Shown here one piece after another: positions 1 through 10,621 of a stretch of 64,000 nt of DNA. Under the pieces are notes generated by a model. The model saw only the letters and a list, made by a program, of their open reading frames with translations. It was not told the DNA's origin and did no database searches. The position numbers were made by a program, and so were the translations under genes. The stretch's first letter is position 1; the number at the start of each line of letters is the position of its first letter. This DNA comes from UBA868 sp016776875 (GTDB lineage Bacteria > Pseudomonadota > Gammaproteobacteria > Arenicellales > UBA868), in NCBI GenBank assembly GCA_051201585.1, contig CP179198.1, positions 1,612,001 through 1,676,000 on the forward strand, read 5' to 3'.

Positions 1-3000
1 TTCCGCGCGACCCTCGCCGTGCGCGACAACCACCGGCATCCGGGAACCTTGCATGCCATCGAATAAAATTGAATCGCTATCAATTATTTCAACCATAATC
101 ACCCGGGATTCAAACTGCCCGGAGAGATTTTCTGAAAATCGAGGCCAATGTTCTGCGCCGGGAACCAACTCCTTTAACCCCGCAATCATTTGACAGCCAT
201 TACAAATTCCCAGCGCAAAAGTATCTTGCCGAAAGAAAAACTCCGCAAACATCGCTCTCAATGCGGGTTCAAAAAGAATTGATTTGGCCCAACCCATCCC
301 CGCCCCAAGAACATCGCCGTATGAAAATCCACCGCAGGCAACGAGACCCTTAAACGCCTGAAGATCCTGTCGCCCCTCTTTCAAATCCGACATGGTGACA
401 TCGATAGCCCTAAACCCGCCGCGATCAAAAGCGGCTGCCATCTCCATATGGCCATTCACGCCTTGTTCCCGAAGAATCGCAACCTGAGGTCGGATCCCGG
501 ATAATATCGCCTGGGTTGCGGGATTCTGTTTGATATCAAAAGTCAAAGAGGCGTGCAGTCCAGGGTCAAATAAATCCTTAATTCGATTATGTTCCGCCAA
601 AGCGCATGTCGGCTCATCCCTAAGGCTTTGCAACTTTGCCGTGAGTTCAGACCATATCGAGTGCATTTCGCTTCTTGCACGATCGATCAGTAACATATTG
701 CCCGCGCTAATCCGAACAACGTCACCTCCTGTCACAGGATGTCCAATTACACGCACCCGATCTCGGAGATTTTCTGCGTCAAAAGCACGCATGACATTCT
801 CAAGGTCTGCATCTCTCACCTGGAGCACCGCGCCTAGCCTTCTGAAAATAATGCCGCCAACAGTTCATCTTGATCACCAAGATCAATCTCCAGCGAGCAA
901 CGACTCGCAAATGCCATCTCTAGCAAGGTAATCACCAGGCCGCCATCGGAGCGATCATGGTATGCCATCATTTGACCTTCAGCCAAAAGATGGCGTGAAA
1001 CCGAGAAGAAGCGTACTAAATCGGAGGGGTCAACCACATCGGGAGTTTCAGTGCCCACCTGACCGTAAACTTGCGCCAACGCGGACCCACCTAAACGCTT
1101 TTGACCTTGCGCAAGATCCACAAAAAGCAAAACAGACTTTTCCGACAAATCAAGTTCTGGGGTCACCGATCGACGAACATCAGCGACCGGAGCGAATGCG
1201 GTAATGACGAGAGACAATGGGGATCTCACGCTAAAGTCTTCCCCGTCATGATGCCAACGGCTCGTCATCGACATCGAGTCTTTACCCACCGGAATCGAAA
1301 TGCCGAGCGCCGGACATAGCTTTGTTGCAACCGCCTCAACTGTCTCAAACAACGCGGCATCCTGGCCCGGTTCGCCGGCAGCTGCCATCCAATTTGCACA
1401 AAGATGGATATCTGATAATTCCGCAATCCCCGCGCTCGCGATGTTCATGATGGCCTCAGCCACCGCCATCCGGCCACTCGCGATAGGATTAATAAGGGCA
1501 AGAGGTGCTCGCTCGCCAATCGCAATTGCCTCACCACTGGGGCTATCAAAACCTGCTGTTGTAATACCCGCATCCGCCACCGGAACCTGCCAGGGTCCTA
1601 CCATCTGATCTCGGGCGATCTGCCCACCAACGCTTCGATCGCCAATCGTAATCAAAAAAGTTTTGTCCGCAACAACGGGTAATCGCAACACGCTGTCCAA
1701 AGCGTCTACTATGTCAACATCATCGAAAGAGTTTGATTCAAATGTTGGCAAGTGAGAACGAACCTCGCGGTGCATCCGAGGCGTATTACCAAACAGCAGA
1801 GACATCGGCAGATCCACAGGATTTTCCTGCGTGTCGACCGGATGGCCCATATCACCCTCTTTGACTAACTGCAGTTGCAGCGATTCTGTGGCCTCCCCGA
1901 CCACACTGAAAAGGCACCGCTCCCGAACGCAAATTGCTCGAAATCGCTCTATGTTTTGGGGCGCAATGGCGAGCACATAGCGCTCTTGCGCCTCATTACA
2001 CCAGAGTTGCATCGGCGATAACGAAGAATCATCAGACGGAATCTTATCAAGATTTATTTTTGCCCCAAGACCGGCATCAGATACAAGTTCGGGTAAAGCA
2101 TTTGAGAGACCGCCGGCCCCGACATCGTGAATCGAGACGATTGGGTTGTTATCACCAAGTGCGATACAGCGATCAATGACTTCCTGGCATCGGCGTTGCA
2201 TCTCCGCATTTCCCCGCTGGACCGAGGTGAAATCCAGTCGCTCGTTACTCTCCCCGGAATCAACACTCGACGCCGCACCGCCCCCCAAACCAATCAACAT
2301 CGCAGGACCGCCGAGCACGACCAGGTGCGCGCCGGGCTCGATTTTCCGCTTTTTAACATGCTGCTCTCGGATGTTGCCCATCCCGCCCGCAATCATGATT
2401 GGCTTGTGATATCCATAGCGGTGATTTGTCACACCGTACTCCGTCAATGTCTCCAAGGTTCGGAAATAGCCCGCAATATTTGGTCGGCCGAATTCATTAT
2501 TGAAAGAGGCGGCCCCAACGGGCGCTTCCAGCATGATCTGAAGCGGTAGAGCGATTCTCGAGGGACTTTGCTCGGCTAATTCCCATGACATTGGCAACCC
2601 AGGAACCCGTAAATTTGAAACTGAAAAACCGGTTATCCCGGCTTTTGGCTTCCCCCCACGACCGGTTGCACCTTCATCACGAATCTCCCCACCCGAACCG
2701 GTTGCGGCGCCCGGAAACGGCGATATGGCGGTGGGATGATTATGCGTCTCTACTTTAAGAACCATATGAAGGGGCTCAGTGATCTGCGCATATTCAGCGG
2801 AATCAGGACAAGGGAGAAACCACGAAGCCGGATAGCTTTTGATTACGGCGGCGTTATCAGCGTAAGCCACAAGTGTTTTGGCGCCGTTTTCCGCGTGCGT
2901 CTGGCGAATCATTCCAAATAGTGAGCGCGTCTCTGGGTTTTGGTCGATCATCCAGGAAGCGTTAAAGATTTTATGGCGACAATGCTCAGAATTGACTTGA

Positions 3001-3629
3001 GCAAACATCATCAACTCGGTATCCGTTGGATTTCGACCCAGAGCCAAAAAGGAATCATAAAGATAATCACACTCCTGATCGGTCAATGCAAACCCTTGGA
3101 TCTGGTTAGCATTTTTCAGGGCTTCAATACCCCCACCGATCAGATCAATAAATTCCGGCGCGCCCGCCGACCGGTTTTCAAATATTTTCAGGAGTGACTC
3201 AACGTTAGTCGCGACCGACTCGATCATTTTGTCATGCAGGATGTTAACGATCGCAGTATCAGTCTGGATATTTTGACCCCCATTTCCGAACCGCCAGATA
3301 ACCCCCCTTTCGACTCGGCGAACTGAATCGAGTCCGCAATGATGGGCAATCTCGGTTGCTTTTGTGGACCATGGTGACCGTGTTCCGGCGCGTGGCGTGA
3401 TCGCCACCGCATCTTGAAATCTGCTCGGGAATGAAGCCGAACTGTCCGAGGCGTCCAACAAGTCCTCAAGCACTTCTAATGAAACTTGATCAAGCTTCCT
3501 CTGAAGATCAACGAGATAAAAAAAATGCGCGGAGAGATTGACAGAAGAGTGTCCCGCCTGGCGAACTCGAGCAGCCACCCTTTCAAGCTTAAAAGCCGTT
3601 AGTGCGGAACCGCCATCAAGGATCAGCAT
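1..3629 (-). CDS. purL: Phosphoribosylformylglycinamidine synthase, C-terminus off window, frameshifted
   Basis: Catalyses the ATP- and glutamine-dependent conversion of FGAR to FGAM in purine synthesis. The piece from 3629 down to 834 carries the N-terminal and synthetase domains and stops at an in-frame TAG just after LAALFSEG. In the next frame the protein continues without a stop to the window edge (LGAVLQVRDADLENV, then the amidotransferase domain with the nucleophile motif GICNGC and the end HGEGRAE). One missing base near 836-842 (SEELGAV expected) explains the break. Roughly the last 90 residues lie outside the window. I chose ATG 3629 because MLILDGGSALTAF aligns with the family start; a GTG at 3650 overlapping the purC stop is possible. 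Cotranscribed with purC. Identity is very sure; the frameshift is probably a sequence error, since the gene is otherwise intact. Confidence 0.93.
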
Positions 3630-3646
3630 GGAACCAGTCGCTGGCC

Positions 3647-4378
3647 TCACTCACCTGTTACTGGAGAAGAAAGATCAAGCCCCAATCGATGGGCGACCTC
3701 TTCATAGCCCTCGACCACGCTTCCAAGACCCTGCCTGAAACGGTCCTTATCCAATTTTTTTCGGGTGTCTTGATCCCATATACGGCAACCATCGGGCGTA
3801 AATTCATCGCCAAGCAACAACTTTCCATCACACCGGCCAAACTCGAGTTTGAAGTCGATTAGCAGTAGACCGCCGTCCAGGAAAAGCGTTTTTAAAATTT
3901 GGTTTACTCTAAAAGTCTGGCGTTTCATCTCACCCACTTCTTCAGCAGTGGCCCAGCCAAACGAATCGATGTGGTACTCGTTGATCATGGGGTCATGGAG
4001 TTGATCATTCTTCAGAAAAAATTCAAAAACAGGAGGATTAAGTTCAACGCCATCTTCGATACCCAACCGTCGACAAAGGGAGCCGGTTGCCATGTTTCGA
4101 ACAACACACTCGACCGGAATCATGTCGAGTCGCTTGACCAGTGACTCATTATCGTTACAAAGCGTATCGAAATGCGTCGACACGCCCTGACGCTCCAAAT
4201 GCCCCATAATGAATGCATTGAAACGATTATTGACCATCCCCTTGCGCGCGAGCTGCTCCACTTTTTCGCCATCGAACGCCGATGTATCGTTTCGAAATTC
4301 AAGCAACAGTTTGTCAGGATGTTCTGTTAGGAAAACAGATTTTGCTTTCCCTGAATAAAGTATTTCGCCTCGATTCAT
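3647..4378 (-). CDS. purC: SAICAR synthase
   Basis: Phosphoribosylaminoimidazole-succinocarboxamide synthase, 243 residues, usual length for the single-domain bacterial enzyme. It joins aspartate to CAIR using ATP in the cytoplasmic purine pathway. The N-terminus (GEILYSGKAKSVF) is the ATP-binding start of the family, and VECVVRNMATGS and IDFKLEFG are conserved nucleotide/substrate-site segments. The stop codon sits about 18 bases before the purL start, so the two consecutive purine genes are probably one transcript. It lies 24 bases downstream of dapA, as in many gammaproteobacteria, although the lipoprotein gene often found between dapA and purC is absent. Confidence 0.96.
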   Translation of the reverse strand: MNRGEILYSGKAKSVFLTEHPDKLLLEFRNDTSAFDGEKVEQLARKGMVNNRFNAFIMGHLERQGVSTHFDTLCNDNESLVKRLDMIPVECVVRNMATGSLCRRLGIEDGVELNPPVFEFFLKNDQLHDPMINEYHIDSFGWATAEEVGEMKRQTFRVNQILKTLFLDGGLLLIDFKLEFGRCDGKLLLGDEFTPDGCRIWDQDTRKKLDKDRFRQGLGSVVEGYEEVAHRLGLDLSSPVTGE

Positions 4379-4402
4379 TAATAAATAGCCTTCTGGGGTT
4401 TT

Positions 4403-5276
4403 TTAAATGACGCCAGCTGCCAGCATTGCCTCTCTGACAACTTCTTGATTGGCGGCTGACAACGGTAGAAGTGGGAGTCTGATTCCGTCACCAATAATAC
4501 CCTGCTGCTGAACCGCCCATTTCGCCGGAATCGGATTAGATTCAACAAACAGCGCTTTATGCAATTTCTCAAGCTGCGTATTCAGTTCACGAGCCTCCTT
4601 TGCATTTCCGGCGACAGCAGCCGTGCACATGCGGTGCATCAATCCGGGCGCAACGTTAGCCGTCACTGAGATCGTACCTTTTCCCCCTGACAGCATCAGC
4701 GCAAGCTGTCCCATCTTCACCTGAATACACCATAAAGTCTTGAGGAGCCCGATTAATCAGATCCCGCCCCCGATCAAGATCATTAGTCGCATCTTTAATA
4801 GCCACAATGTTCTCAATCTCTGCCAAACGCAGCGTGGTGTCATTATGCATATCGACCGCTGTTCGCCCCGGAACGTTATATAAGATTTGGGGAATCGCAA
4901 CCGCTTCGGCAATCGTTCGAAAATGCTGGTAAAGGCCCTCCTGAGGGGGCTTGTTGTAATACGGTACAACCAGGAGGCATCCATCAACTCCTGCAGCGGC
5001 CGCACGTTCTGTAAGCAGGATCGCTTCTGACGTCGAATTTGCGCCTGTCCCCCCGATTACCGGAATACGCCCTGCGACCGACTTCACGGTTCTTTCAATC
5101 ACCTCCGTGTGCTCGTTATGATCAAGCGTCGCAGATTCACCCGTAGTTCCAACGGAAACAATAGCATCAGTGCCTTGCGCAATATGATGCTCAACAAGCT
5201 TTTCCAGTGCTGGCCAATCAACCGAGCCATCAGGATTCATCGGGGTGACAATTGCCACCATGCTGCCGGTAAACAT
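4403..5276 (-). CDS. dapA: 4-hydroxy-tetrahydrodipicolinate synthase, frameshifted
   Basis: First committed enzyme of lysine and diaminopimelate synthesis: condenses pyruvate with aspartate semialdehyde. The N-terminal piece (5276 to about 4707) shows MFTGSMVAIVTPM, the GTTGES substrate loop, the catalytic Tyr in ILYNVPGRT and the Schiff-base Lys in AIKDAT. After MVYSGEDGTA the frame is lost; the C-terminal third (LALMLSGGKGTISVTANVAP to the end) continues in the next frame down to 4403. One missing base near 4707 restores a protein of about 291 residues, the normal length. A GGAG ribosome site lies 7 bases before the ATG. Upstream of purC in the same direction. An essential gene, so the break is likely an assembly or read error. 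Confidence 0.93.
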
Positions 5277-5413
5277 CAGGATACTCCTTAACGAAAAAAG
5301 ATTTTAAACCCTAAAACACATAGCCTTCGGGCGAGATGTTGATGGTACTTGCCGGCTCTCGCTAGCACAAGGTTGAAGATTGAACAGCTGACAAACGCTT
5401 CGCCAGGTTTTGC

Positions 5414-6316
5414 TTAAGAAGCGTCGGCCTGAAAGTGCCATTTAAGCTCGTTTTCATCAATTGTGGCCTCGGCGCCAATGCCAAGCGGGGTGTTATTTTC
5501 AATATGGCCAAAATCAGTTGAGGAAAAAACAGGGCAAGGCGTTCGCTCCGCCAGTTCGGCCAAAAGCCATCTGGCCTCAGCTAGGTCGCTAAAACACTCC
5601 GTAAATTGACCAAAAACCACCGCCCGAACCCCGGTCAACAATCCTGCATCCAGCCACTGTCGCCAGTCTCGCAGGATTCGGGGAGACGTTTCGCCCGTAT
5701 CCTCAAAAAACAAGATGTGTCTAGAAAATCTTTGAGGCAAATACCGCGTGCCAATTAAATTACTTAAAACACTTAAGCACCCTCCAAACAACTGGCCGTC
5801 AATCGGACCGGTCATCGGCTTCGAACCCGCGACAGGACTAAGCTTGATATTCCCTGACCAAGTGTCACGCCACTCCATGCTTAAAAGATTGATCAAATTT
5901 GTGATCGTTGTACCACTTTGCCAGAGGGGAGATCCTGGCATAGGTGCGTGTAGGGAAGACCATCCCAAAACTGTAAATAACCCGCTTTGAAGTGCTGTCA
6001 CGTCTGAAAAACCAACCAGACATTTACGCTCCAATCCGGCTAACCGTTCCCAATCGATACGGCTCAATAAGTCGCTCGCGCCATATCCTCCTCTAGCACT
6101 TAATATGATTCCCACTTCATCGCTATGAAGCGCGTCGCTAATTTGGGCTGATCGTGCCAGAACCCCGGCCTCTTCCAAACGCGATAGCGTTGATAAGCCT
6201 AACGATTCATAGCTTACATCCAGTCCTGCCTTTCGAAGGATAGATAGGTGCCGATCAAGCAATTCGGCAACCGGCGGGCCGCACGGTTCGATAACTTTAA
6301 TGAGTTTATTGGTCAT
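5414..6316 (-). CDS. ldcA: Muramoyltetrapeptide (LD-) carboxypeptidase, S66 family
   Basis: Cytoplasmic peptidoglycan-recycling enzyme that removes the terminal D-Ala from the murein tetrapeptide. At 300 residues it has the S66 layout: SARGGYGASDLL near residue 75, the nucleophile Ser in the GFSD motif near residue 103, a Glu in FFEDTGE near residue 202, and the catalytic His in DFGHIENNTPLGIG near the C-terminus. No signal peptide is seen. It stands alone on the minus strand; the 137 bases to dapA hold no clear feature. Divergent from the glycosyltransferase at 6514. Confidence 0.9.
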   Translation of the reverse strand: MTNKLIKVIEPCGPPVAELLDRHLSILRKAGLDVSYESLGLSTLSRLEEAGVLARSAQISDALHSDEVGIILSARGGYGASDLLSRIDWERLAGLERKCLVGFSDVTALQSGLFTVLGWSSLHAPMPGSPLWQSGTTITNLINLLSMEWRDTWSGNIKLSPVAGSKPMTGPIDGQLFGGCLSVLSNLIGTRYLPQRFSRHILFFEDTGETSPRILRDWRQWLDAGLLTGVRAVVFGQFTECFSDLAEARWLLAELAERTPCPVFSSTDFGHIENNTPLGIGAEATIDENELKWHFQADAS

Positions 6317-6513
6317 TACTTATTCAATAATGTTCGCGTTGCAATCCGGGATCCGGAATCCCTTAATACCCTTTTGAATCAATCGGCGTCACAAGGTGAA
6401 AAAGATACTTTTCATCAAAAGGATAGCTCATTTGCGCCAGCAACGCGGGTCTTATAGCATAAACAACTTTCCAAGGACTTTGCTAGGGTCCGTAATAATC
6501 GAGATCAAGCCCA

Positions 6514-7749
6514 ATGTCCGTTGCTGTGGTTTTAAAAGGTTATCCGCGTCTCTCCGAGACATTTATCGCTCAGGAAATTCAAAGTCTCCAAAAAGCGGGG
6601 TTGGATCTCGAGCTGATTTCGCTCCGGCACCCGACGGATACTGCGATCCACCCGGTTCATCGGGAAATCAACAAAACAGCCCTCTATCTTCCAGAATATC
6701 TCTGGCAGGAATCGAAACGGGTGATTCGGGCGTGGTGGCGGATCCGAAAATCACCCCATTATTCGCACGCGCGAAAAGTGTGGCTCAATGATCTAAGACG
6801 CGATTCAACCCCAAACCGCATTCGACGATTTGGCCAATCCCTTGTTCTCGCCAATGAACTGTCAGATGACGTCACTCTAATTTATGCGCACTTTTTACAC
6901 ACACCGTCCTCAGTGGCACGTTACGCGGCCCTTCTACGAAATCTGCCTTGGTCCTTTTCCGCCCACGCAAAAGATATCTGGACAACGCCGGAGTGGGAAA
7001 AGCGCGAAAAAATCAAAGACTGCGCCTGGGGGGTTACCTGCACGGAGACAGGGAGTGTCCATCTCAAAAGCCTAACCGACTCGCCCGACAAAATTACCCT
7101 GCTCTACCATGGTCTCGATATTCGCCGGTTCTCGGAACCGTCATCATTTGATGAAAAACGCAATGATGGAACATCTCGCAATAAAACGCTTCGACTCTTC
7201 AGTGTCGGAAGAGCGGTTCCCAAAAAAGGATTCTTAATTCTGCTCGAAGCACTCGCTGCTCTCCCCCAGGATTTTTATTGGCATTGGCAGCACGTCGGCG
7301 GTGGCAGTGACTTAAGAAAACTTCAGGCGCATGCCGCCGATCTTAAGTTAAAAGACAAAATTAGCTGGCTCGGCCCCCGTCCACAAGAAGAAATACTGTC
7401 ACTTTATCGTCAGAATGATCTTTTTTTGCTACCCAGCCGCATCACCAAAGATGGCGATCGGGACGGCTTGCCGAATGTTTTAATGGAGGCTGCTAGTCAA
7501 AAACTGGCGATCATCTCCACGGCCCTATCCGGCATTTGCGAGTTTATCGAGACAGGTACTCATGGATTACTTGTCCCACCCGACGATTCAAGTTCGCTCC
7601 TAGCGGCAATTCGAAAGGCAGCGAATCCAGACCTCCGGTCGGCGTGGGCGGCCGCTGCATTCAAACGAGTTCATCATGAGTTTTCGCACCACGAAAACAT
7701 TCTTCCGCTCGTGAAACTAATACGCCAGTACCAAGAGTCTACTCAATGA
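6514..7749 (+). CDS. GT4-type glycosyltransferase
   Basis: Retaining GT-B glycosyltransferase of 411 residues. The acceptor domain opens with LKGYPRLSETFIAQEI, typical of colanic-acid/exopolysaccharide-type family 4 enzymes. The C-terminal nucleotide-sugar domain has the SVGRAVPKKGF segment near residue 230 and the GLPNVLMEAAS motif holding the catalytic Glu near residue 330. The donor and acceptor cannot be read from sequence. It heads an operon: its stop overlaps the next start as ATGA at 7746-7749, so translation is probably coupled. Confidence 0.85.
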   Translation: MSVAVVLKGYPRLSETFIAQEIQSLQKAGLDLELISLRHPTDTAIHPVHREINKTALYLPEYLWQESKRVIRAWWRIRKSPHYSHARKVWLNDLRRDSTPNRIRRFGQSLVLANELSDDVTLIYAHFLHTPSSVARYAALLRNLPWSFSAHAKDIWTTPEWEKREKIKDCAWGVTCTETGSVHLKSLTDSPDKITLLYHGLDIRRFSEPSSFDEKRNDGTSRNKTLRLFSVGRAVPKKGFLILLEALAALPQDFYWHWQHVGGGSDLRKLQAHAADLKLKDKISWLGPRPQEEILSLYRQNDLFLLPSRITKDGDRDGLPNVLMEAASQKLAIISTALSGICEFIETGTHGLLVPPDDSSSLLAAIRKAANPDLRSAWAAAAFKRVHHEFSHHENILPLVKLIRQYQESTQ

Positions 7750-8876
7750 GAATCGGTTTTTATGCGCCGTTAAAATCTCCCTTTTCCGACTCGGCCTCTG
7801 GCGATCGAACCATTGCGCGACTTCTCATCAGAGCCCTCGAAATCGGCGGTCACGAGGTTCTGTTGATGAGCGAATTCCGATCAGTGGCGATAGAGGGCGA
7901 TGAACTTCAGCAGCAAGACCTCGCGCGCCAGGGGCAAAAAGTCGTGAGCGAGATGCTTGACGATCCTAACCATATGGTTCATTCAATCGACATCTGGCTC
8001 ACCTATCACCTCTACCACAAGGCGCCTGACTGGCTCGGCCCGCAAGCTTGTGAAGCACTAAACATTCCCTACGTCATTACCGAAGCATCGTACGCGCCTA
8101 AACAGATAGCGGGCCCCTGGCAGCTTGGACTCAAACAGGTTGAAAAATGTCTCTCGGTCGCGTCGGGGGTGATCTCGCTTAACCCACGGGACGTCGAGTG
8201 CATTCAATCACTGCTCAAACCGAAAGCAAAACAACTGTTACTAGCGCCATTTGCTGCGGACTCCCCCGATTTTTCTGATTCGCCCGAATCCGCAAAACAA
8301 ACCATGTCCGCAAAATATAGGCTTAAGCCAAATTGCCCCTGGATAATCACCGTCGCAATGATGCGGTCCGGAGACAAATTGAAGTCTTATCTGACGCTTG
8401 CAGAGGCTTTGGAACACATCACCGACCTAGATTGGCAACTCATTGTCGTTGGCGACGGCAGCGAAAAGGATCAAATTGTTAAGGCGTTCTCCAACACAAC
8501 AAAACGAGTCTGCTTTACGGGGGTTTTGGAGGAAACTGACATTGCTCAGCTGTTAACAGCTGCCGATGTGTTTGCTTGGCCAGCGATAAATGAGGCATTC
8601 GGGATGGCAATTCTTGAAGCGCATCGGCACGGACTGCCGGTCGTCGCAGGTTACACTGACGGCGTCGCCGCTACGGTAGCGGATACGCAGACCGGATTTT
8701 TGACGCCGGCCGGTGATCCCGTATCATTCGCAAAAGCAATCTCTTCCTTAATTCAAGACGCGTCCATTCGCGCTCAAATGGCAAAAAATGCTAGGCATAA
8801 ATTTCTGGAACAACATACAGTTGAACTAGCCGCTGAAACGATCCAGTTGTTTCTTTCACAGATAAAAACCCAATGA
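7746..8876 (+). CDS. GT4-type glycosyltransferase
   Basis: Second family 4 glycosyltransferase, 376 residues. The N-terminus MRIGFYAPLKSPF is a Rossmann start, followed by the flexible S(A)SGDR loop. The C-terminal half contains IVVGDGSEKDQ and the E-x7-E pair in NEAFGMAILEAHRHG, then GLPVVAG and the TGFLTPAGD tail. It overlaps both neighbours by ATGA (with the upstream glycosyltransferase and the downstream histidine phosphatase), which argues for stoichiometric synthesis of the three proteins. It may make a glycan or glycolipid; substrate unknown. Confidence 0.85.
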   Translation: MRIGFYAPLKSPFSDSASGDRTIARLLIRALEIGGHEVLLMSEFRSVAIEGDELQQQDLARQGQKVVSEMLDDPNHMVHSIDIWLTYHLYHKAPDWLGPQACEALNIPYVITEASYAPKQIAGPWQLGLKQVEKCLSVASGVISLNPRDVECIQSLLKPKAKQLLLAPFAADSPDFSDSPESAKQTMSAKYRLKPNCPWIITVAMMRSGDKLKSYLTLAEALEHITDLDWQLIVVGDGSEKDQIVKAFSNTTKRVCFTGVLEETDIAQLLTAADVFAWPAINEAFGMAILEAHRHGLPVVAGYTDGVAATVADTQTGFLTPAGDPVSFAKAISSLIQDASIRAQMAKNARHKFLEQHTVELAAETIQLFLSQIKTQ

Positions 8877-9460
8877 GTCAGATTCTTTTCGTGCGACATG
8901 GCCCGACCGAATGGAATGAGTCCAAACGAATTCAGGGCCGCACTGATGTTGAATTAAGCGCCGACGGAGAGAGATTAGCTGCGTCCTGGCGATTGAAACC
9001 ACCTTACGCTGACTGGCATTGCTTCTGCAGTCCGCTAAAACGTGCGCGCCAAACTGCAAACCTACTCGGTTTCACAAGTATGACCCCGGTAGACCCCCTT
9101 CAGGAGATGCATTGGGGTCATTGGGAAGGACACACCCTCGAGTCACTACGCCGTATCGATCCGCAAGCATTTCGCCGGAATGAAGATCGCGGGCTTGATT
9201 TTCGACCACCCGGAGGGGAAAGCCCCCGAGAAGTTTGCCATCGATTAAGAACGTGGCTCAACACGCTTTCGAATCAACACCTTCCTGCTGTCGCGGTTTG
9301 TCATAAAGGCGTGCTGAGGGCTGCGTTAAGCATTGCGATAGATTGGGATATGATGGACGATCCACCTGAGAAACTTCGCGATGGATGCGGGCATCTGTAT
9401 CGTCTTGAAAATCAAAACCTCGTTCTTGAACAAATTAATATCAAACTCAGCTCAGATTAA
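8873..9460 (+). CDS. Histidine phosphatase family protein
   Basis: Cytoplasmic phosphatase of the phosphoglycerate-mutase-like branch, 195 residues. The phospho-acceptor motif RHGPTEWN sits at residues 8-15, followed by the SPLKRARQTA segment with conserved Arg, an acid Glu in QEMHWGHWEG, and the second catalytic His in AVCHKGVLRA. The start codon overlaps the upstream glycosyltransferase stop (ATGA). Given this coupling, the natural substrate may be a phosphorylated sugar or glycosylated phosphoglycerate made by the preceding enzymes; that is inference. Alpha-ribazole phosphatase is an alternative, but no cobalamin genes are nearby. Confidence 0.82.
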   Translation: MSQILFVRHGPTEWNESKRIQGRTDVELSADGERLAASWRLKPPYADWHCFCSPLKRARQTANLLGFTSMTPVDPLQEMHWGHWEGHTLESLRRIDPQAFRRNEDRGLDFRPPGGESPREVCHRLRTWLNTLSNQHLPAVAVCHKGVLRAALSIAIDWDMMDDPPEKLRDGCGHLYRLENQNLVLEQINIKLSSD

Positions 9461-9469
9461 ACAATCAAA

Positions 9470-10570
9470 ATGATAAAAAAACGAGCGCGCGAGATAGGTC
9501 TAAACTTCCCCGGCATCACGGGTCCGAACAATGCCATAACCGATATATATGGTGTTGAGGTTGGATACACCACTTTAATTGAAGGCGACGGGCCTTTGAG
9601 GTGTGGTGCAGGCCCCATTCGAACGGGCGTCACTGCACTACTCCCTCGCGGACGGGATCCGATCCCGAAACCGGTGTGGGCTGGCATACACCGCTTTAAC
9701 GGCAACGGCGAGATGACAGGCACCCATTGGATAGAGGACGGCGGTTATTTTCTTGGGCCAATCATGATGACCAACACCCACAGCGTTGGCCGAGTGCATC
9801 AGGCGGCTGTTCAATGGATGATTGATACCTATCCAAAACACTGGGGAAATGAACATTTATGGGCCATGCCAGTCGTGGCGGAAACTTATGATGGGATGCT
9901 AAACGATATAAACGGTCTTCATGTTAGCGAGGCGCATGCGCGCGCCGCCCTAAACAATGCCGTGACGGGACAGATAAGCGAAGGAAATGTGGGTGGCGGC
10001 ACCGGTATGATTTGCTATGAATTTAAAGGCGGAACCGGAACCTCATCACGACAAATTAAGATCTCCGAAAACCAGTACCAGGTCGCTGCGCTGGTTCAGG
10101 CCAATCACGGACGGCGAGAGGATTTGACAATCCTTGGCTCGCCCGTCGGCAAACATTTCACCCACGACCTGATGCCGCGTGATCTTGAATTTGGCTCTAT
10201 TATTGTAATTATTGCAACCGATGCACCCCTGATGCCCCACCAACTAAAACGTCTTGCTAAACGCGGCTCTATCGGCATCGCCCGGGGCGGAACCACTGGA
10301 GAAAATGGTTCTGGCGATATCTTTCTCGCTTTCAGCACGGCTAATGAGGTGCCGATTGAATCGATGGGCCGCGTGAACAATGAATTTGAATGGGCCGGCG
10401 ATGACCTTTGTGATTCGATTTATGAGGCAGCGGTTCAATCAGTCGAGGAAGCGGTGGTTAACGCTTTAATTGCGGCTGAAAGCATGGATACCCTAAGACC
10501 ATTCGGTTTTCCCTGTTCAGCAATCAACCCTACAGATCTCGTCACGATTGTTAATCGTTATCAGTGCTAA
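9470..10570 (+). CDS. P1 family (DmpA-type) aminopeptidase
   Basis: Autoprocessing N-terminal nucleophile hydrolase of the DmpA/beta-aminopeptidase family, 366 residues. The signature is the Gly242-Ser243 pair in FGSIIVIIATDAPL, the self-cleavage site at which Ser becomes the new N-terminal nucleophile. Other family segments are ITDIYGVEVGYTTL, GVTALLPRG and SEGNVGGGTGMICYEFKGG. Members release N-terminal residues from small peptides or amides. It begins 10 bases after the histidine phosphatase, so it is probably in the same transcript, although its link to glycan work is unclear. Confidence 0.88.
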   Translation: MIKKRAREIGLNFPGITGPNNAITDIYGVEVGYTTLIEGDGPLRCGAGPIRTGVTALLPRGRDPIPKPVWAGIHRFNGNGEMTGTHWIEDGGYFLGPIMMTNTHSVGRVHQAAVQWMIDTYPKHWGNEHLWAMPVVAETYDGMLNDINGLHVSEAHARAALNNAVTGQISEGNVGGGTGMICYEFKGGTGTSSRQIKISENQYQVAALVQANHGRREDLTILGSPVGKHFTHDLMPRDLEFGSIIVIIATDAPLMPHQLKRLAKRGSIGIARGGTTGENGSGDIFLAFSTANEVPIESMGRVNNEFEWAGDDLCDSIYEAAVQSVEEAVVNALIAAESMDTLRPFGFPCSAINPTDLVTIVNRYQC

Positions 10571-10621
10571 CACGGCGACATTAAAATGTTCTCGCTATAT
10601 TAGACACTGCTCAGATCGAGT

